A DNA stretch of 64,000 nt, from positions 1,798,001-1,862,000 of the forward strand of contig AP026548.1 of the NCBI GenBank assembly GCA_026075535.2, given 5' to 3'. The position numbers were made by a program, and so were the translations under genes. The notes beneath the pieces were generated by a model. It saw nothing but the letters and a program-made list of their open reading frames with translations, ran no database searches and had not been told where the DNA came from. Positions 20,879 through 33,122 of the stretch are shown in pieces; within the stretch, counting starts at the first letter, position 1, and each line of letters opens with the position of its first letter. This DNA comes from Tricholoma matsutake. Lineage: Eukaryota; Basidiomycota; Agaricomycetes; Agaricales; Tricholomataceae.

Positions 20879-23110
20879 CAGGGTAAAGCACAGGTGTGGG
20901 TCAACCTGCAGTAAATAGGTGATGGGTTTGATGGGTACAGGAATGGTTGCCAAAATGCTGTACCTGTGGCATACCATACCTGTTTTGGCAGTGTCATGGT
21001 TATTAATGGGTATTTAAGTCACCGGCCATGGAAGTTGCCAGCCATCAATCAACAAGCCACATCATCATTTCAACCATAGTTTTACTTCTCAACTAACTGT
21101 TTTTTAGGTTCTAAACCACTGGCAAATGACACGAAGCAAACAAAATGGGGCCCAAACAATGTTTTTCATCATTTGGGTCCCCAGGTATGTTTTTCTTTGT
21201 TCATATCTTGTTTTTCTTTATCCAACTAACTTTATTTCCATTATTTACAGGTTTTAACTCACTTACAATGATGCGACTACCACAATGATGACAATGATGG
21301 CCACCACCACCACCACCACAGCACCGCAGCACCCCCAACTGCTGCCATGTGGAAGGATGCCAAGTTTGGCAGCCTAAACTAGACTTAGGTTCACTAAAAG
21401 ACAGGACCAAATTATCTTCATTGCAAGAAAGTGAGAATGTAAGTTACTACAAAATAAGGGGATAAAATAATAATGTACCTTCATTGCAAGAAAGCGAGAA
21501 CAAAGGTTATGAAAAATAAAGATGGGTAATATATAAAAGATTGACCGTGCAATAAAAGAAGGCCACATCAAGCATAGTGTGTGATTCAGGAAGGTTGCAT
21601 CAGGCATGGTCACATAATAAGAAGGCCCACATCAGCAGTGTAATGTCGGCACTGATGGGTGTTCCAGAAGGTGATGTGGATGCAGGGTTGTTGCAGGCAT
21701 GTGCTGCTGCTGGTATCATCACTGGGGGCTGTGCCGGCACCGGTGCAGTGATGGGGAAGGTGCATATGTCACTGGCACTGGTTGCTGTGCTGGTGCCAGG
21801 GGATATTGCAAAGTGTGTTGATCATGACTCACCATAATGCAGACATGAGTATGTCTGATGTTGATGTGAGTTGTTTCTGCACCATAGGTGGCCATGCTAT
21901 TGCCGGTGGCTGTGTTGCCGGTTGGGGCAGTTGTGTCGGAGCCATGGGATGTTGGAATGTATATGTTAACTGTAATTCACCATAATGTGTTGGTGAGTTG
22001 TTTCTGCACTATAGGTGGCTATGCTATCACTGGTGGCTGTGTCGGTGGCAGAGGTGATTGTGTCAGCAATGTGTGTAGCTGTGTCTGCAGCAGGGGAGTG
22101 TGTCGGCAGCAGAGGTGAGTGAAGTTGTGGATAATGTCATAAGTCTGGTGATGTGTGTGGCTGTGTTGGCACCAGGGGAGTGTGTCAGCAGTGTAGGTGA
22201 GTGAAGTTGTGGATAATGTCAAAAGTCTGTGGGGCCAGACTTACACCATGAGCAACTGCTCGTGTGGTGGAAACAGGGAGTGATGGGGATGGGGATGACG
22301 ATGCCAGCCACCACCACCACCACCATCACTGCTTGCAGGGTGGAAGCAAGGAGCAATGACAAGGGCAACTGGCCACCAGGACACCACCATGCCCCAGCAC
22401 CCACCACCACCACTGCAAACAACTGCTTGCAGGGTGGATGGGGGGTGCTAATGGATGGGGACACCAAGGGATGAGAGACAGGACGATGGGTATAGCGACA
22501 TGGACACAAAGAGGACAATGGGAAGCTGGAGCAATGGGGGAAATGAACCACAGGGGGAACAAACAAACAGCAGGACCAAAGGCAATGGGGAGGGGGAGGG
22601 GCCGGACAGAACAAGTGGGTACCACAACATGGGGGAGGAGTACTGCCACACCTCACCCCACACTGTCTCACTCATGGCAAGACAGGTTTTCTCTTTTTAA
22701 GTATTGTACTATTTGTATAAAATTATTCAATCAATAAATCCCTCTGTCGCTCATCTCGAGCAGTGTTTTTTTTTGCATGTGAATGTAAATCAAGGAATGG
22801 AAATGGTAACATGCATTATTCAAATTTAAAAAAATCTGTACCTTAGGTATTGAATGCAGGGTGTAGTTAAATTTGTCAGGGGGTTATACAATACAAATAC
22901 AGGATGTTCAACAATATAGAACATCAAATACAAGGCAAAAATATTGTGAAAACCACAGTGTATACACTCAGTGTTACACCTGCAGTGTTTCATGACAGAC
23001 CATGGTAAAAACCTATCACCATGGTTGTGGTGTTAGGACGGGTGCGGTGTTGGCAGGTGCAGGTGTGGTGTGTGAGGTTTTACCCACAGTGTGACCTGTG
23101 CTACACCCTA
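20879..23110. mobile_element. Non-autonomous hAT-like element, 2.2 kb, in copia 1
   Basis: Ends CAGGGTAAAGCACAGGTG and TAGGGTGTAGCACAGGT (inverted), with the exact 8-bp duplication CACACAAT (20871-20878, 23111-23118). Removing the element and one duplication restores the copia frame. The interior carries a hairpin/intron-like unit (21146-21255), two GAGC-type hairpins (22244, 22413) and repeats of a GGTGG/CCACC type. Subterminal motifs are ACAGGT and GGTGTGG, unlike those of the other hAT-like elements here. Confidence 0.85.
22244..22432 (+). repeat. Two GAGC/AAAC..GCTC/GCTT hairpins
   Basis: 22244-22269 pairs CACCATGAGC with GCTCGTGTGGTG. 22413-22432 pairs CTGCAAAC (one mismatch) with GCTTGCAG. 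Both have the loop AACT. Confidence 0.7.
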
Positions 23111-24429
23111 CACACAATGGGAAGATAGAGTTGCCAAAAAATGGTCAAGTAATCACCCAAGGCAGCCTGTGGAAGGGCTTGTACTGCCTCAACCTTACTC
23201 CCATTCAACAGAACACTCCTGCTACAATCACTTCCCATAGTCTCCTATCATGCATTGAACCTGCTCCACTTATCCAACACATCAGCTCTTTGCCTATGTC
23301 CATGGACCACAGCTTTGCAAGTGATGAACACTGCATCTGACAAGGCAGATTTTTACACTGCCTGATGGGTCATAAAGGACTCAAAGATGCCACAACTGGT
23401 CTCTCCTGGGATGAGACACATTCCCTTCATGTTGAATTTGTGCTCTTGCTAACATCAAGCACCTACCCTTCCCAAAGTTGGTGACTTCCCATGCTGAGCA
23501 TCCTTTCTATTATGTTTACTCTGATATCTGTGGTCCTTTTCCCACTGGTTATGGTGGATACCACTACTTCATCCTTTTTATCAACAACTACACATAATTT
23601 ACTCTTATATTCTTCCTCAAACAATGCTGACACCCTTAAAGTTTTTATTGAATATTGTTCAGCCATTGAAAAATTCCTTGGAGTCTTGATTGTTGTCCTT
23701 TGCATTGACAATGCCACTGAATACATTTGTGGTCAGTTCAACAACTACTGCAAGGAGAACAGCATATCTTTTGAGAAGATTGTACCCAATGCATCACCAC
23801 AGAATGGTGTTTCTGAATGAGCAAACCTTACTGTCGCTCAGATGATGCATGTCAGGCTCCTTGATGGAGATTTACCAGACTCTAGCTGCTGCTTGCAGTG
23901 TTCACATCAAAAACCGTGTTCCCCACTCAGCTCTCCCCACTCACTCTACACCATTCACACTCTGGATGAAGAAGAAACATGACCTCTCACACCTATGACC
24001 CTTCGGTTGCCATGTAACATCACGCCACCTCAATTCAGATTCTCTGAACAAGGTTGAACCATGTGGTGAGCCTGGACATTTTGTTGGATATGCCCAAGAT
24101 TCAAAGGGCTATCTAGATCTGGTTTCCCAAGTCAAGGTCCATCCTGCCATGTCATGATGTTGTATTCCATGACATGCCTGTATCAGAGTCCCCACAATGG
24201 GATGGCATATTGTGGGATGATGTCCAATGGACATGACAACCCCAGTCAGATTGCCGTATAGTGACCAAATTGTGGAGATACCAGAGTGTGAATTGATCCC
24301 TAGGTATGTGCCATGTACTTGCCCAGCAAATGCTGCTGATGGTGCCCATTGCAGATGCAATGAAGACCACAATGGTATTGCCCCCAAAAGGGAAGAGGGT
24401 GAATTGATCTAATACATGTCAACAATGAT

Positions 24430-25100
24430 TGTTGATCAACAATTGTTGGTTGATCAATGACCACCACAACTGCAACCACCTCCCTTCCTCTCCATCCACT
24501 ATCACCCCCTCTCCATTACCCACTGCTGCCACTACTCCCATGCTGCCAAGACCAGCCAACTGCATGAACAAATGTCCCTGGTGAGTTCTTTTCTTTCATT
24601 TTTTGTTATAATATACTTACTAATTGTACTATTTCAGGGAACAAGGGGAGGGATGAGATGATGATGGGAGGGCAGGAATGAGATGATGGGATGCAGGCCC
24701 AAGCAACAACTGTCATTTGGTCCCCACTAAGTTTTTTTTTCTTATCATAATAACTAACTAGCTGTATTTCTCTTTTATAGGTTCTAAACTACTGGTCACA
24801 ACAAGTGATGATGCAAAACAACACATGCCCGCCCCATGCCCACAAGCAACTGCTTGTGAGGTGGTTTGCGGGTGTAACCTATGACAAGGATAAGGGAGAC
24901 GATGACTGCAACCAGCACTGAGACAACATGACAACAACATGGTGGGGGGGAACAACAACCCAGTACCCAGACAACAATGACGTCCACCATTTGCTATGAG
25001 CAACTGCTCATAGGGAGTAAGGCTGGTGCATAGGAGATGGATGGGGAGCAGCGAGACGGCGAGAGGATGATACCGGCCAGGTAAGCACCCCACCCACCCC
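24430..25100 (+). repeat. Cargo module: intron-like units and two hairpins
   Basis: Begins with a TTGATCAAC..GTTGATCAA palindromic stretch and CACC-rich sequence shared with 11540-11640. It then holds intron-like tracts (24580-24640, 24727-24780 ending TTTTATAG) and hairpins CACAAGC-AACT-GCTTGTG (24841-24858) and CTATGAGC-AACT-GCTCATAG (24994-25013). The boundaries of the element carrying it were not resolved. Confidence 0.65.
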
Positions 25101-25787
25101 CCTTCATTGCCATGTCACAGCTAACCTACCCAGACCACTACCGACAATGCCACCCCAGGCTTGGCATTAGGTAGCATGCAGTAGGGATGCCATATTTGTA
25201 GTCATCATCATAGCACTATGTGAACCAAAGTTCTCTACCCCAATACAACTTTAAGCTCTTTCCCAAAACTTCCCATATGACCAACTGACCAGCCCATCTT
25301 GTCTGTGTGTAACTTACCATCCTGTACTAAGCCAATTGTATATAAAAGATGAATGAATGCATTGGCAATGCACCTGTGGCTGAACCTGATGGCCTGGCAG
25401 GTATACCCATTATGACATGGTTTGAGGTAGTGAAGACATATTAACAGTTGTTCACATAGATCTGAGGTCATGAAAAGTTTTGTCTGTTGCAGATTGTGTG
25501 CATGAGTAATATTGTCATTATTATTGTGACTTGATGTGCAAACAAAGTTGAACATCCAAGTTTGGCAATTTTCAGACTTACTGGTCTTGTTTCCCCACCA
25601 CCATCATCCACTCACATCGTGCCTTCATCTCCCTTCCCTAAGCTTCCTTTCCCCCCTACCAACCCTTTCAAGGTGATGATCATCTGGCATTAAATCCATA
25701 GGCACTCTTCATGACTTCCTTGGCTGGTGTTATACACAATTGAGAAGGGGGAAAGGTCCTCTGTCACTTTTACATTACAGGCCTTGC
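25100..25787. other. No gene recognised
   Basis: Unique-looking sequence between the cargo module and the hAT-like element at 25788. The frames present are short and show no motif. It may be more of copia 1 or an older insertion. Confidence 0.4.
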
Positions 25788-27410
25788 TAGGGTTTAAAGG
25801 TTTGGTTTGGTCCGGTTTTCTGACCTCCAAGAGGTGCAACTGGGACCACAACTGGTCCCAACCATTGCTCAAAATAGATGGACTGCAACCGAGCTGATTA
25901 GGACTAGTCATAATTGGTTCAGTTGCCCCGAAAAAACCAGTTGACACCAGTTTTTCCAGCCATTTGTGTCCTTTACTGTATATTTAACTACAATACACCC
26001 TGCAAGGAGATGCTCACAGCAGTGGGAGGTAATTAAGAAGTAACAAAAAAAAAAAAAAAGACTGATAAAATGAAAAAAAAGGTCCACAGTCTCACGTTTG
26101 TGAAGGTGTCCATGGTTTGTCATCCTCCACAAGTGTTGCCAGCCCTCCCCCTCCATTGTCAAACACTGCCATTCCCCCCACCTCCTTGCATTGTTGAATG
26201 TTGCCATCCCCCCATTTGCATTGTCAATTGCTGTCAGCCTGCATTGTCAAATGTTGCCGTCTCCATGTCATTGCATTGTTGATTGTCATCCTCCCTGTTC
26301 ATGTTGTTCATTGCCCCGCCCCTGTTTGTGTTGTCATTGTTGTCCCCACTCATTCATGTTGTCAGTCAGTGCCCCCATCTCCCCCTACAAGCAGTGGCTT
26401 GCAGGCAGGGTGGTTGCACTGTGTGATGTGGCAACTGCAGGTCATTGTTGTCTAGAAAAGGGACCCATTGCAACCCTGTGAGCAGAGGTTCACAGGAGCC
26501 ATGATGGATACCAAGAGGGTTTGGAGGTGTAGGTGGGTGGGAGACATCGTTAGCAACAAGCAAGTACCTAAAAAGTAGAAAAAGTAGTTAGTTAATTAAT
26601 AGAAGTAAGAAATCAATGATAAAAAACGTACACTTATGGCCCAAATGACACTAGTTGTTGTTTGGGCCCACTTTGCAAGCAGCACCTTGTTGTCATTGGT
26701 ACTGGCTGAGGTTGGCATTAGCACTGTGTCATGAGGGCATGTGGCAGGTGCATGATGTCATCATCAACAGGTAAGAAACTAAAAAGAAAAGGTATTAGTT
26801 TGTAGAAAAAAAGAAATCACCAATAAAAAACATACCTGGGACCCAAACAATGACTAGCTCATCATTTGGGCCCACTTTACACTTGTCAAGTTGAGTTGCC
26901 TGTGTTTCTGAGCTAGGCGGTGCGAGCATTGTTGGTGGTGAGAGCAGACATTGGAGAGAAAGTGATGTCATGGGTTCTTGGTGGTTGTGGGAATTATTTT
27001 GCAAGTGGTGCCACTTTTTATTTTTGCATGCCACTTTTCATTTATGCAGTGCAAGCATGACCAAATAGTCCATGCACAGTCACAGGGTATATAAACACCT
27101 GGCAAATGACTGCTTTTTCACTCAGGCCTCTCCCTCTGCACATAGAATTTGTATAATTAATGATACTTATTACTTATATTAGTTCTTTTTTCTTATTATC
27201 TATGTAAGTTTAGGTTAGTATGTAGGATATTATATGTACTGTAAAGACCGGTTTTACAATGGTTTTCAAATAATTTTAAATGGAGGCAACTGGCAACCCA
27301 ACTGCCCTTGAAATGGGGCAACTGCAACTGACGGTCTGGTTGCTTTCAGTTGCATTTGGTTTGGTTTCAGTTTTTTTTTCTGGTCCATATGACTGGACCT
27401 TTAAACACTA
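25788..27410. mobile_element. Non-autonomous hAT-like element, 1.6 kb
   Basis: Ends TAGGGTTTAAAGGTTTGG and TAGTGTTTAAAGGTCCAG (inverted). The 8-bp duplication is GGCCTTGC (25780-25787) versus GGCCTTGT (27411-27418). The ends match the 39406 element (TAGTGTYTWAAGGTCC), so this is the same family, with AACTGG/CCGGTT subterminal repeats. The cargo is in minus orientation: hairpins at 26385 and 26475, and GGCCCAAATGAC..GTTGTTTGGGCC stems near 26646 and 26840 next to TTAC-like reversed donors. Confidence 0.8.
26385..26496 (-). repeat. Two GAGC-type hairpins
   Basis: 26385-26404 pairs CTACAAGC with GCTTGCAG (one C-A mismatch), loop AGTG. 26475-26496 pairs CCTGTGAGC with GTTCACAGG. Confidence 0.65.
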
Positions 27411-27536
27411 GGCCTTGTGCTAATGGAGATTTACTAACTTACAGGCCATGTACATGTTCCCAATGGGGATCCCACAATTTGGATGGTGTTTCCCCCTCAT
27501 GTGATCTGGTGGCCATTAACACTATGTGTTTCCAGC

Positions 27537-28215
27537 CATGAGTATGCATGGGTATGGGTACAGGTATGAGATTGCCATACCTGTGCAAAACCATACCCTT
27601 ACCTGCAGGTTTACAGGTATTCCAGTACCAAACTTTTGGTCAGGTGAGTGGTCATATGACCTTGTTGATTCACTCATGACACACTTCTAAACTACAAGTA
27701 ACAATAATCATAACCACCATAGCCATAGCACCCCCAACCAATGCCATGAGCAACTGCTCATGGGGTGGAATTTAATTTTAATTTCACCATGGAAATGGGG
27801 AGTAAGGAGGATGGGGATGATGAGAAGGGGTGCAGGCACCATGATGACAACATTCTCAGTGACTACAGGCCCCACTTCCTTGCTGCAAATACAAGCAGGG
27901 GTTTCTCATTTCATTCTTGGCAACTACAGGCACTACCCCCCCTCCTTCACTCCAAATGTGAGGGGGGCTCTCATCTTGTTCTGGGTGACAGCCACCACCA
28001 CCACCCCTCCCTCACTGCAAACATGAGCAGGGGGGTTTCTCATTCTATATATTAACTAAGTGTAATCAGATTATTAAAATACATATTCCTGTCAAACCCT
28101 GAAAATGACCACAGGTAACCCACAGAAACCTGCAGTAACCTACCCATGTGGGTACAGTGTTCATAGGTATGGGTATGGGTATGAGAAAATATACCTGAGG
28201 GTTACCCCTGGAACT
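27537..28215. mobile_element. Putative small hAT-like element
   Basis: Both ends are dense in GGTATGGGTA and ACAGGTA motifs pointing inward, and the outermost bases (GAGTATGCATGGGTA, GAGTTCCAGGGGTAACC inverted) are similar. A GAGC hairpin lies inside at 27744. The target duplication is not certain, so the boundaries are approximate. Confidence 0.45.
27744..27763 (+). repeat. GAGC..GCTC hairpin
   Basis: CCATGAGC-AACT-GCTCATGG, a perfect 8-bp stem. Confidence 0.75.
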
Positions 28216-28841
28216 CCTTACTTATCTGTTTCCCAGACATTCACGTATCATTCTTAGACTCAAGCATCAAGCATCTCTCATGACCTCAACATCTCTAGTG
28301 GTCCCTGCATGCCTCTCTACAATTCCAATGCCAGTGCCAGTGGACCGATGAGCCCTCCCCCTGTCTGATCTGGGTGTGTGGTGATCCTGACTGCCCGCTG
28401 AAGATTGTTGCTTTGGTTGAGACACCAGATGTGGTGTGGACCTGAGGAAAATGAGGGTGGTCACAGGTGGATTGGAGGGTAGGTCTTTTTAATTGGTATT
28501 CCTGCTTTTTGTCTTACACAGATGGTACATATCAGCCAGAGTCAAACTGCCAATGACAGCTGGAAGCAGTCCATGATGCCAAGAGTCACCAAACAACAAT
28601 TGCAGTTATATGCAACCTGTACCATACTAGTGCTGAAGATGGCAACAACATTGCTGGCCATCTCAACAAACTCAAATAGTACTGGGAATGTATCAATCTC
28701 ATGGCTGACAATGACTTCAAGATCTTGGACAACCAGTTCAAGGTCTTGATCTTGTCCTCATGCCCATCTGCTTAGGACACATTCACAGAAGCTTACATTG
28801 GCCAATGAGGGGACATTCCTGAGACTGATCTGAAGAAACTG

Positions 28842-29376
28842 ACACAAGAGGCAGAGCAATATATTACCCTGGAGAAAATGTTGGGAATAATGGGAGAAAA
28901 AGGCACTTTTTCACTGGGGAAAAACAAAAGGAACCATCAGTAAAAATATGTTATTTTCCCACACTTTGTCCTTTTGGTTGCTGCAGGAAAACAACTAATC
29001 TGTTTCCAGGAGAAAAACTTGTGAACATTAGGGGGAAAAAGGTCATTTTCCCACATATTCCCACTTTTTTCTCTGTGGAAAAATAACTAATCTGTTTCTA
29101 GGTGAAAAAATTGTGGAAGTCAGGAGAAAAAATGTTATTTTCACCAGATATAGAGAAGATGTGGATAAAAAGATATATTTCCCCTCCATTTTCACCTGAT
29201 TTTCTCCTGGGAATGGATGAGTCATTTTTGCTGAGCAAGAGCAAGGAGAAAAATGTGGGAAAAACAACATTTTTTTACTGATGGTTCCTTTTATTTTTCC
29301 CCAGGGAAAAAGTGTCTTTTTTCCCTATTATTCCCAACATATTATCCAGGGTAATATATTGCTCTGCCTCTTGTGT
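28842..29376. mobile_element. Palindromic MITE with inverted flanks
   Basis: The core 28879-29339 has ends TGTTGGGAATAAT and inverted arms of roughly 200 bp rich in GGGAAAAA. Unusually, about 35 bp of the host copia sequence next to it (ACACAAGAGGCAGAGC.. at 28842) also occurs inverted on the far side (ending 29376). The whole 535-bp block is therefore a near-perfect palindrome. Confidence 0.75.
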
Positions 29377-30235
29377 GATGAGCTCACAACAGTTCATTGG
29401 TGTCATCAAAAAAGAAGCCATTCATTGTGATGCCCAGGGAGCTGAAGCCTCTAATCAAACTATCTCAACACCACTAGCAAATCCAAGTATTGCATCATAT
29501 GTGAGCACAATAATCATAATACTAATGAATGTTACAATCATGGTAAGAAGTTCTGCAACATAGGCAAGAAACCTAACCATAATGACAAGGACTGCTGGTA
29601 CTAGAAGGGGAAACAAAAGCGAGATGGGCAACTGAGGTGAGGGGGGAAGAAGAAGCAAAAGACTGAGGCAATGAATGTAATGATGAATGAGGGGGAGGCA
29701 ATGCAAGTTGAGGAAGAGGTCGCATTCACGATGGAGGAGGATCATGATACCTTGATGAACCCCTCCAACAAAGGTCAATATTTGAATTTTAACAATACCA
29801 ATGTCAATAATACAGATGGAATCAATGAGCCTTTGGACTATTATCACTGGCTTGCAGATTCAGTGACCACATCACATATTACTAACCAATGAGAAGCCTT
29901 TATCACATATAAACCACTAACAGGGAAAACTGTAGCAGGAGTGGGCAACAATTAAGCCAATGTAGAAGGCTGAGGAACAATTGAGCTTGAGTCATCCTAC
30001 TATGGTCACAAGTACCTTTTATGACTCAATGATGTCCTCTATATCCCCAGCAATCAAAATAATCTCATCTCACTTGGCTGATGGGATAAAGCTGGAGGAT
30101 GGTACACAGGTGGAGTGGGAGTGCTAACTCTCATCACCAAAGATGGGAAACATATTGCCCGAGGCACTAAAATTCAGAACAATCTGTATAACATGAATGT
30201 TTCTATTCGAAAACCTGGTGCCTCTAGTGTTAAAA

Positions 30236-30619
30236 GCTCAAGACAAGTTTTACTAGTGTTAGACACTTGTCAACAACTCTGGTCAACTGTTTGCAAACAC
30301 ACTTATAACACAGGTTTAACCATAGTAAAATGTGTATTGCACTTTATCCAAATCAATCTAGTGTCTAGCCTCCCAGACATAGTAGGAATCCACATTTGTT
30401 TGGTCCTGTTGTGCCAGGAAACCATGAGGTGTGAAAGTAGGTGTCCACTATATTGCATATGCATTACTAGCTATATCTGAGTCTAGGAATTGAAGTAATA
30501 GCTACAGTATTAAGCAAGATATGAAGTAAAGTAACTTTGGTCACAATATCCACAATGTAACAAGTATAGTAACAAGTCTGTTGGACTATGTAGCAAGTGT
30601 TTCATTACAGTATTCAACA
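30236..30619. mobile_element. 384-bp insertion in copia 2
   Basis: Flanked by TCTAGTGTTAAAA (30223-30235) and TCTAGTTCTAAAA (30620-30632), 11 of 13 bases alike. Removing it rejoins the copia frame (KPGASS to SKTMASTQTFQA). No tail or clear inverted ends were seen, so its class is unknown. Confidence 0.55.
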
Positions 30620-31649
30620 TCTAGTTCTAAAACTATGGCATCTACTCAAACCTTCCAGGCTACAGAACTGATGCAGAGCTGGTAAACCTGGCATAAGGAA
30701 TATGAGCACATCAGGTATAGTGGCTTACAAAAGCTACTGAATCTCAAAATTGTAGATGGCTTTACAGTGGATACTAAGTAGCAGCCTGTACCAAAGCTAA
30801 ACAAACTGAGGAACCATTCAATCAAATCGCCAACTGAGTAACAAAACCCAGTGAGCTAATCCATATCAACTTATGGGGAAAATATCACATCAAATCTATA
30901 AACAGAAATCAATCTTCATTGACGATGCAGCATGGCTTATGACCATAAATTTTTTGAAAGCTAAATCAGAAGTGGTCCCGAAAGTCAAAAACTACTTAAT
31001 GCACCTTAAAACCCAAGGAAGTCACTGAAAGCAGTTCAATTTGACTGTGGCAAAAAAATTCTCAATGAGGAGCTGGAATCTTGGTGCACCAAACAAGCAA
31101 TTGAAATTCAAACTATGGCACCATACTCACCATCACAGAATGGGGTGGCAGAACAGATGAACCATACCATTGTTGAACTTGCATGAGCAATGATCATCAC
31201 AAACCAACTCCCCAAATTTCTCTGGGAACATGCCACTGCTCACACAGTTTACCTGTGTAACTGAGCATTTACAAGACCCCTGGGACATATCAATCTTGGT
31301 TCAAAAAGAGACCAAACATATCCCACTTACAAGAATTTGGCATGCCCATGTGGATTCTGTTACAAGGTAAGAAGGAACCACCAAAAATGGAGTACTTTAC
31401 ACTCACCCACCTATTCTGGTTGGATTCCAGTTTGTCTGGCCAGAATTTCTGGAATTTCTGGAATCCAGTGGAGTTTTTTTTGTATGTAGTTTTCCCTATG
31501 CAGCACAATTCCAGTCAGAATAAGGATCCAATTTACAGCTGGAATCCCTGGAATCTGACCAGACTCATCACAACTGGACTAACTGGAATGCATGGACTAA
31601 TCAGAATCACTGGAATGCATGTGCTTTCCCAAATAAAAGTTTCACATAC

Positions 31650-31725
31650 AGTAAGAATTGAACGCTCGACCTTGGGTCTGCACACATAACAGCATGCTTA
31701 ACCACTGAGCTACCAAGCAATTATT
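31650..31725 (-). repeat. tRNA-like segment, outward (left end of element B)
   Basis: On the minus strand TGGTAGCTCAGTGGTTAAGC (box A) is followed 40 bp later by GAGCGTTCAATTC (box B). It resembles a tRNA-derived SINE head, not a functional tRNA: no acceptor stem could be paired. Confidence 0.6.
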
Positions 31726-31982
31726 CCTCTACATACATTTAATACTTTTACTACCCAACCAAGGTGCATAGTTAATCGCAGCCATTAATGGAATAATTAA
31801 TAAGTACGCATGACACATGACATGTGACTGCCAGCTCACAACCACCACCACCACCATTGTCAATGCCGCCTCCTCCTCCTCTCCACTCTACCACCACCAC
31901 TGCATGCGCACCCACCACCACCATTCCCATGCCCACTGCCACCATCACCACCACCTTCAAACGAGCCGACTGGATGGAACAC

Positions 31983-32095
31983 AGGCCCAAATGATGGCAA
32001 CTGTTGTTTGGGCCATAGATAAGTTTTTTTCTTTTTTCTTTTTCTTTTTATCAATCAACTAATTGTAATTTATTGCTTTTTAGGTTATATACTAC
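31983..32095 (+). repeat. Hairpin plus intron-like unit
   Basis: GGCCCAAATGATGGC pairs with TTGTTTGGGCC. It is followed by ATAAGTTTTTTT, a T-rich tract, CAACTAATTG and TTTTTAGG, then the conserved TACTGG. The donor GT has become AT here. Confidence 0.65.
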
Positions 32096-32353
32096 TGGGG
32101 ACAACCTGCCACAACAAAAAATGCACAATGCATGCCCACAGCCACCCAATCCCCTCCTCCCCTTTCAAATGGGATGTGAAGCTGTCGACATGGGCTAGTT
32201 GGGTGCAGAGGGATGCCAGGAGACCCCAGAAGGGGGATATCTACCTAGTAAGCACCCACCAACCCCCATAAGTGCGCCACGTTGCACTGACATGCCCCAA
32301 CCCCCCCCAAAACAGAAATCCATGACAATGCCAACCTACCACCCACTCCCACT

Positions 32354-32885
32354 GCTGCAAGTGCCTGCTTGCAGGTTGGGTAGGGTGAGTGGATGATGGT
32401 AGGCACTGATGACAACAAAGAACAAGCACCAGGGCCCCACCACACTGAGGAGCAGCCCCAGGACCCACCACGATGACCCAGATGCTGACACCAACACACC
32501 ACCCACCTCCAGCCCCATGAGCAACTGCTCATGGGGTGGATGATGGGTGGAACGACACTGGTGATGATGATGAAATGCCGAATGGCACCACCAGTGGCAC
32601 CACCACCACCACCACCAGGGCCAGACGACAACAACAAGCACCATGGCACCCACCCCACGCCTACAAGCAACTGCTTGTAGGGTGGATTGTGGCAACGGAT
32701 GACAGGATGGAAATGACAGGGAAGTGGGAATGAGGGCCCAGGAGATGTCAGTGATGTCTCCTGGGCCATAAGTAAGTTTTTTTGATTTAATTTTCTTCCT
32801 TTTGGTGCAACTAACAACACAAACAGGCCATGCAATGAACGATGCACCACCCACTCCCAGCCCCACAGAGCAACTGCTCGTGGGG
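32354..32885 (+). repeat. Four GAGC/AAGC hairpins
   Basis: 32354-32373 CTGCAAG..CTTGCAG; 32513-32536 CCCCATGAGC-AACT-GCTCATGGGG (perfect 10-bp stem); 32661-32680 CTACAAGC-AACT-GCTTGTAG (perfect, with compensatory changes); 32861-32885 CCCCAC(A)GAGC-AACT-GCTCGTGGGG. Flanking CCACC and GGTGG extend the pairing. Confidence 0.8.
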
Positions 32886-33087
32886 TGGATGGCAAGTGGA
32901 ACAAGGATGAGGACAGCCCCACATGACAGCACCGAATGACATGGCAGGCACCAGAGTGGGGAGGACAACAGGCACCAAGGGCAACAACAGGGAGATACGG
33001 GACAAGAGGGAGTGGGCAGGACAACAGGCACCTGGAACAGCAAACCCAGGAGATGCACCAAGGACAGTGGGGCCACATTGCCTCCCG

Positions 33088-33122
33088 CTCCCCTGCATTT
33101 TGCGCAGGGAGGGTTTTTTTTT
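33088..33122 (+). terminator. GC hairpin followed by T-run
   Basis: CTCCCCTGC pairs with GCAGGGAG around ATTTTGC, and a run of T follows at once. The same structure occurs at 36799 and 55921. It looks like a transcription-end or RNA-processing element, but the function is inferred. Confidence 0.45.

Larger units (their letters stand above)
20201..24412 (+). pseudogene. Ty1/copia element 1 remnant (gag end, protease, integrase)
   Basis: The frame 20201-20551 and 20555-20870 matches the linker and protease region of copia polyproteins (SIFNDHALFRSYNHF, then DALHVPTAHVNLISGSALDQ). A hAT-like element occupies 20879-23110. Beyond it the frame resumes at the next codons with GKIELPKNGQ and GSLWKGLYCLNL, the GAG-pre-integrase region. 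Integrase pieces follow to about 23820 (SDICGPFPTGYGGYHYF in a shifted frame, IDNATEYICGQFNNYCKENS, ending SPQNGVSE before a stop), then a C-terminal IPYSDQIVEIP-like stretch near 24240. Reverse transcriptase was not found. Several stops and shifts make it non-functional. LTRs were not located. Confidence 0.7.
28522..31380 (+). pseudogene. Ty1/copia element 2 remnant (gag, protease, integrase)
   Basis: Gag near 28600-28850 reads NIAGHLNKLKQYWECINLMA and KVLILSSCPSAWDTF-like sequence in shifting frames. It is broken by the palindromic MITE. A decayed zinc knuckle lies near 29530-29610 (CYNHGKKFC, then HNDKDCW). The protease frame (29671-29892) has YYHWLADSVTTSHI, with Val replacing Gly of the DSG active site. 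DGKHIARGTKIQNNLYNMNV follows. After a 380-bp insertion the integrase region resumes (TWHKEYEHIRYSGLQKLL, then QFDCGKKILNEELESWC and SPSQNGVAEQMN). It ends at the inserted element at 31391. Many stops; not functional. Confidence 0.7.

Noticed and set aside
22219..22671. 150-aa minus ORF
   Set aside because: Overlapping frames in CACC/GGTG-rich cargo of a hAT-like element; no motif.
32245..33078. Long minus-strand ORFs of 277 and 246 aa
   Set aside because: They overlap in two frames across the hairpin-rich cargo. Composition (Cys/Trp/Pro/His-rich) follows from CCACC/GGTGG repeats, not from a protein.
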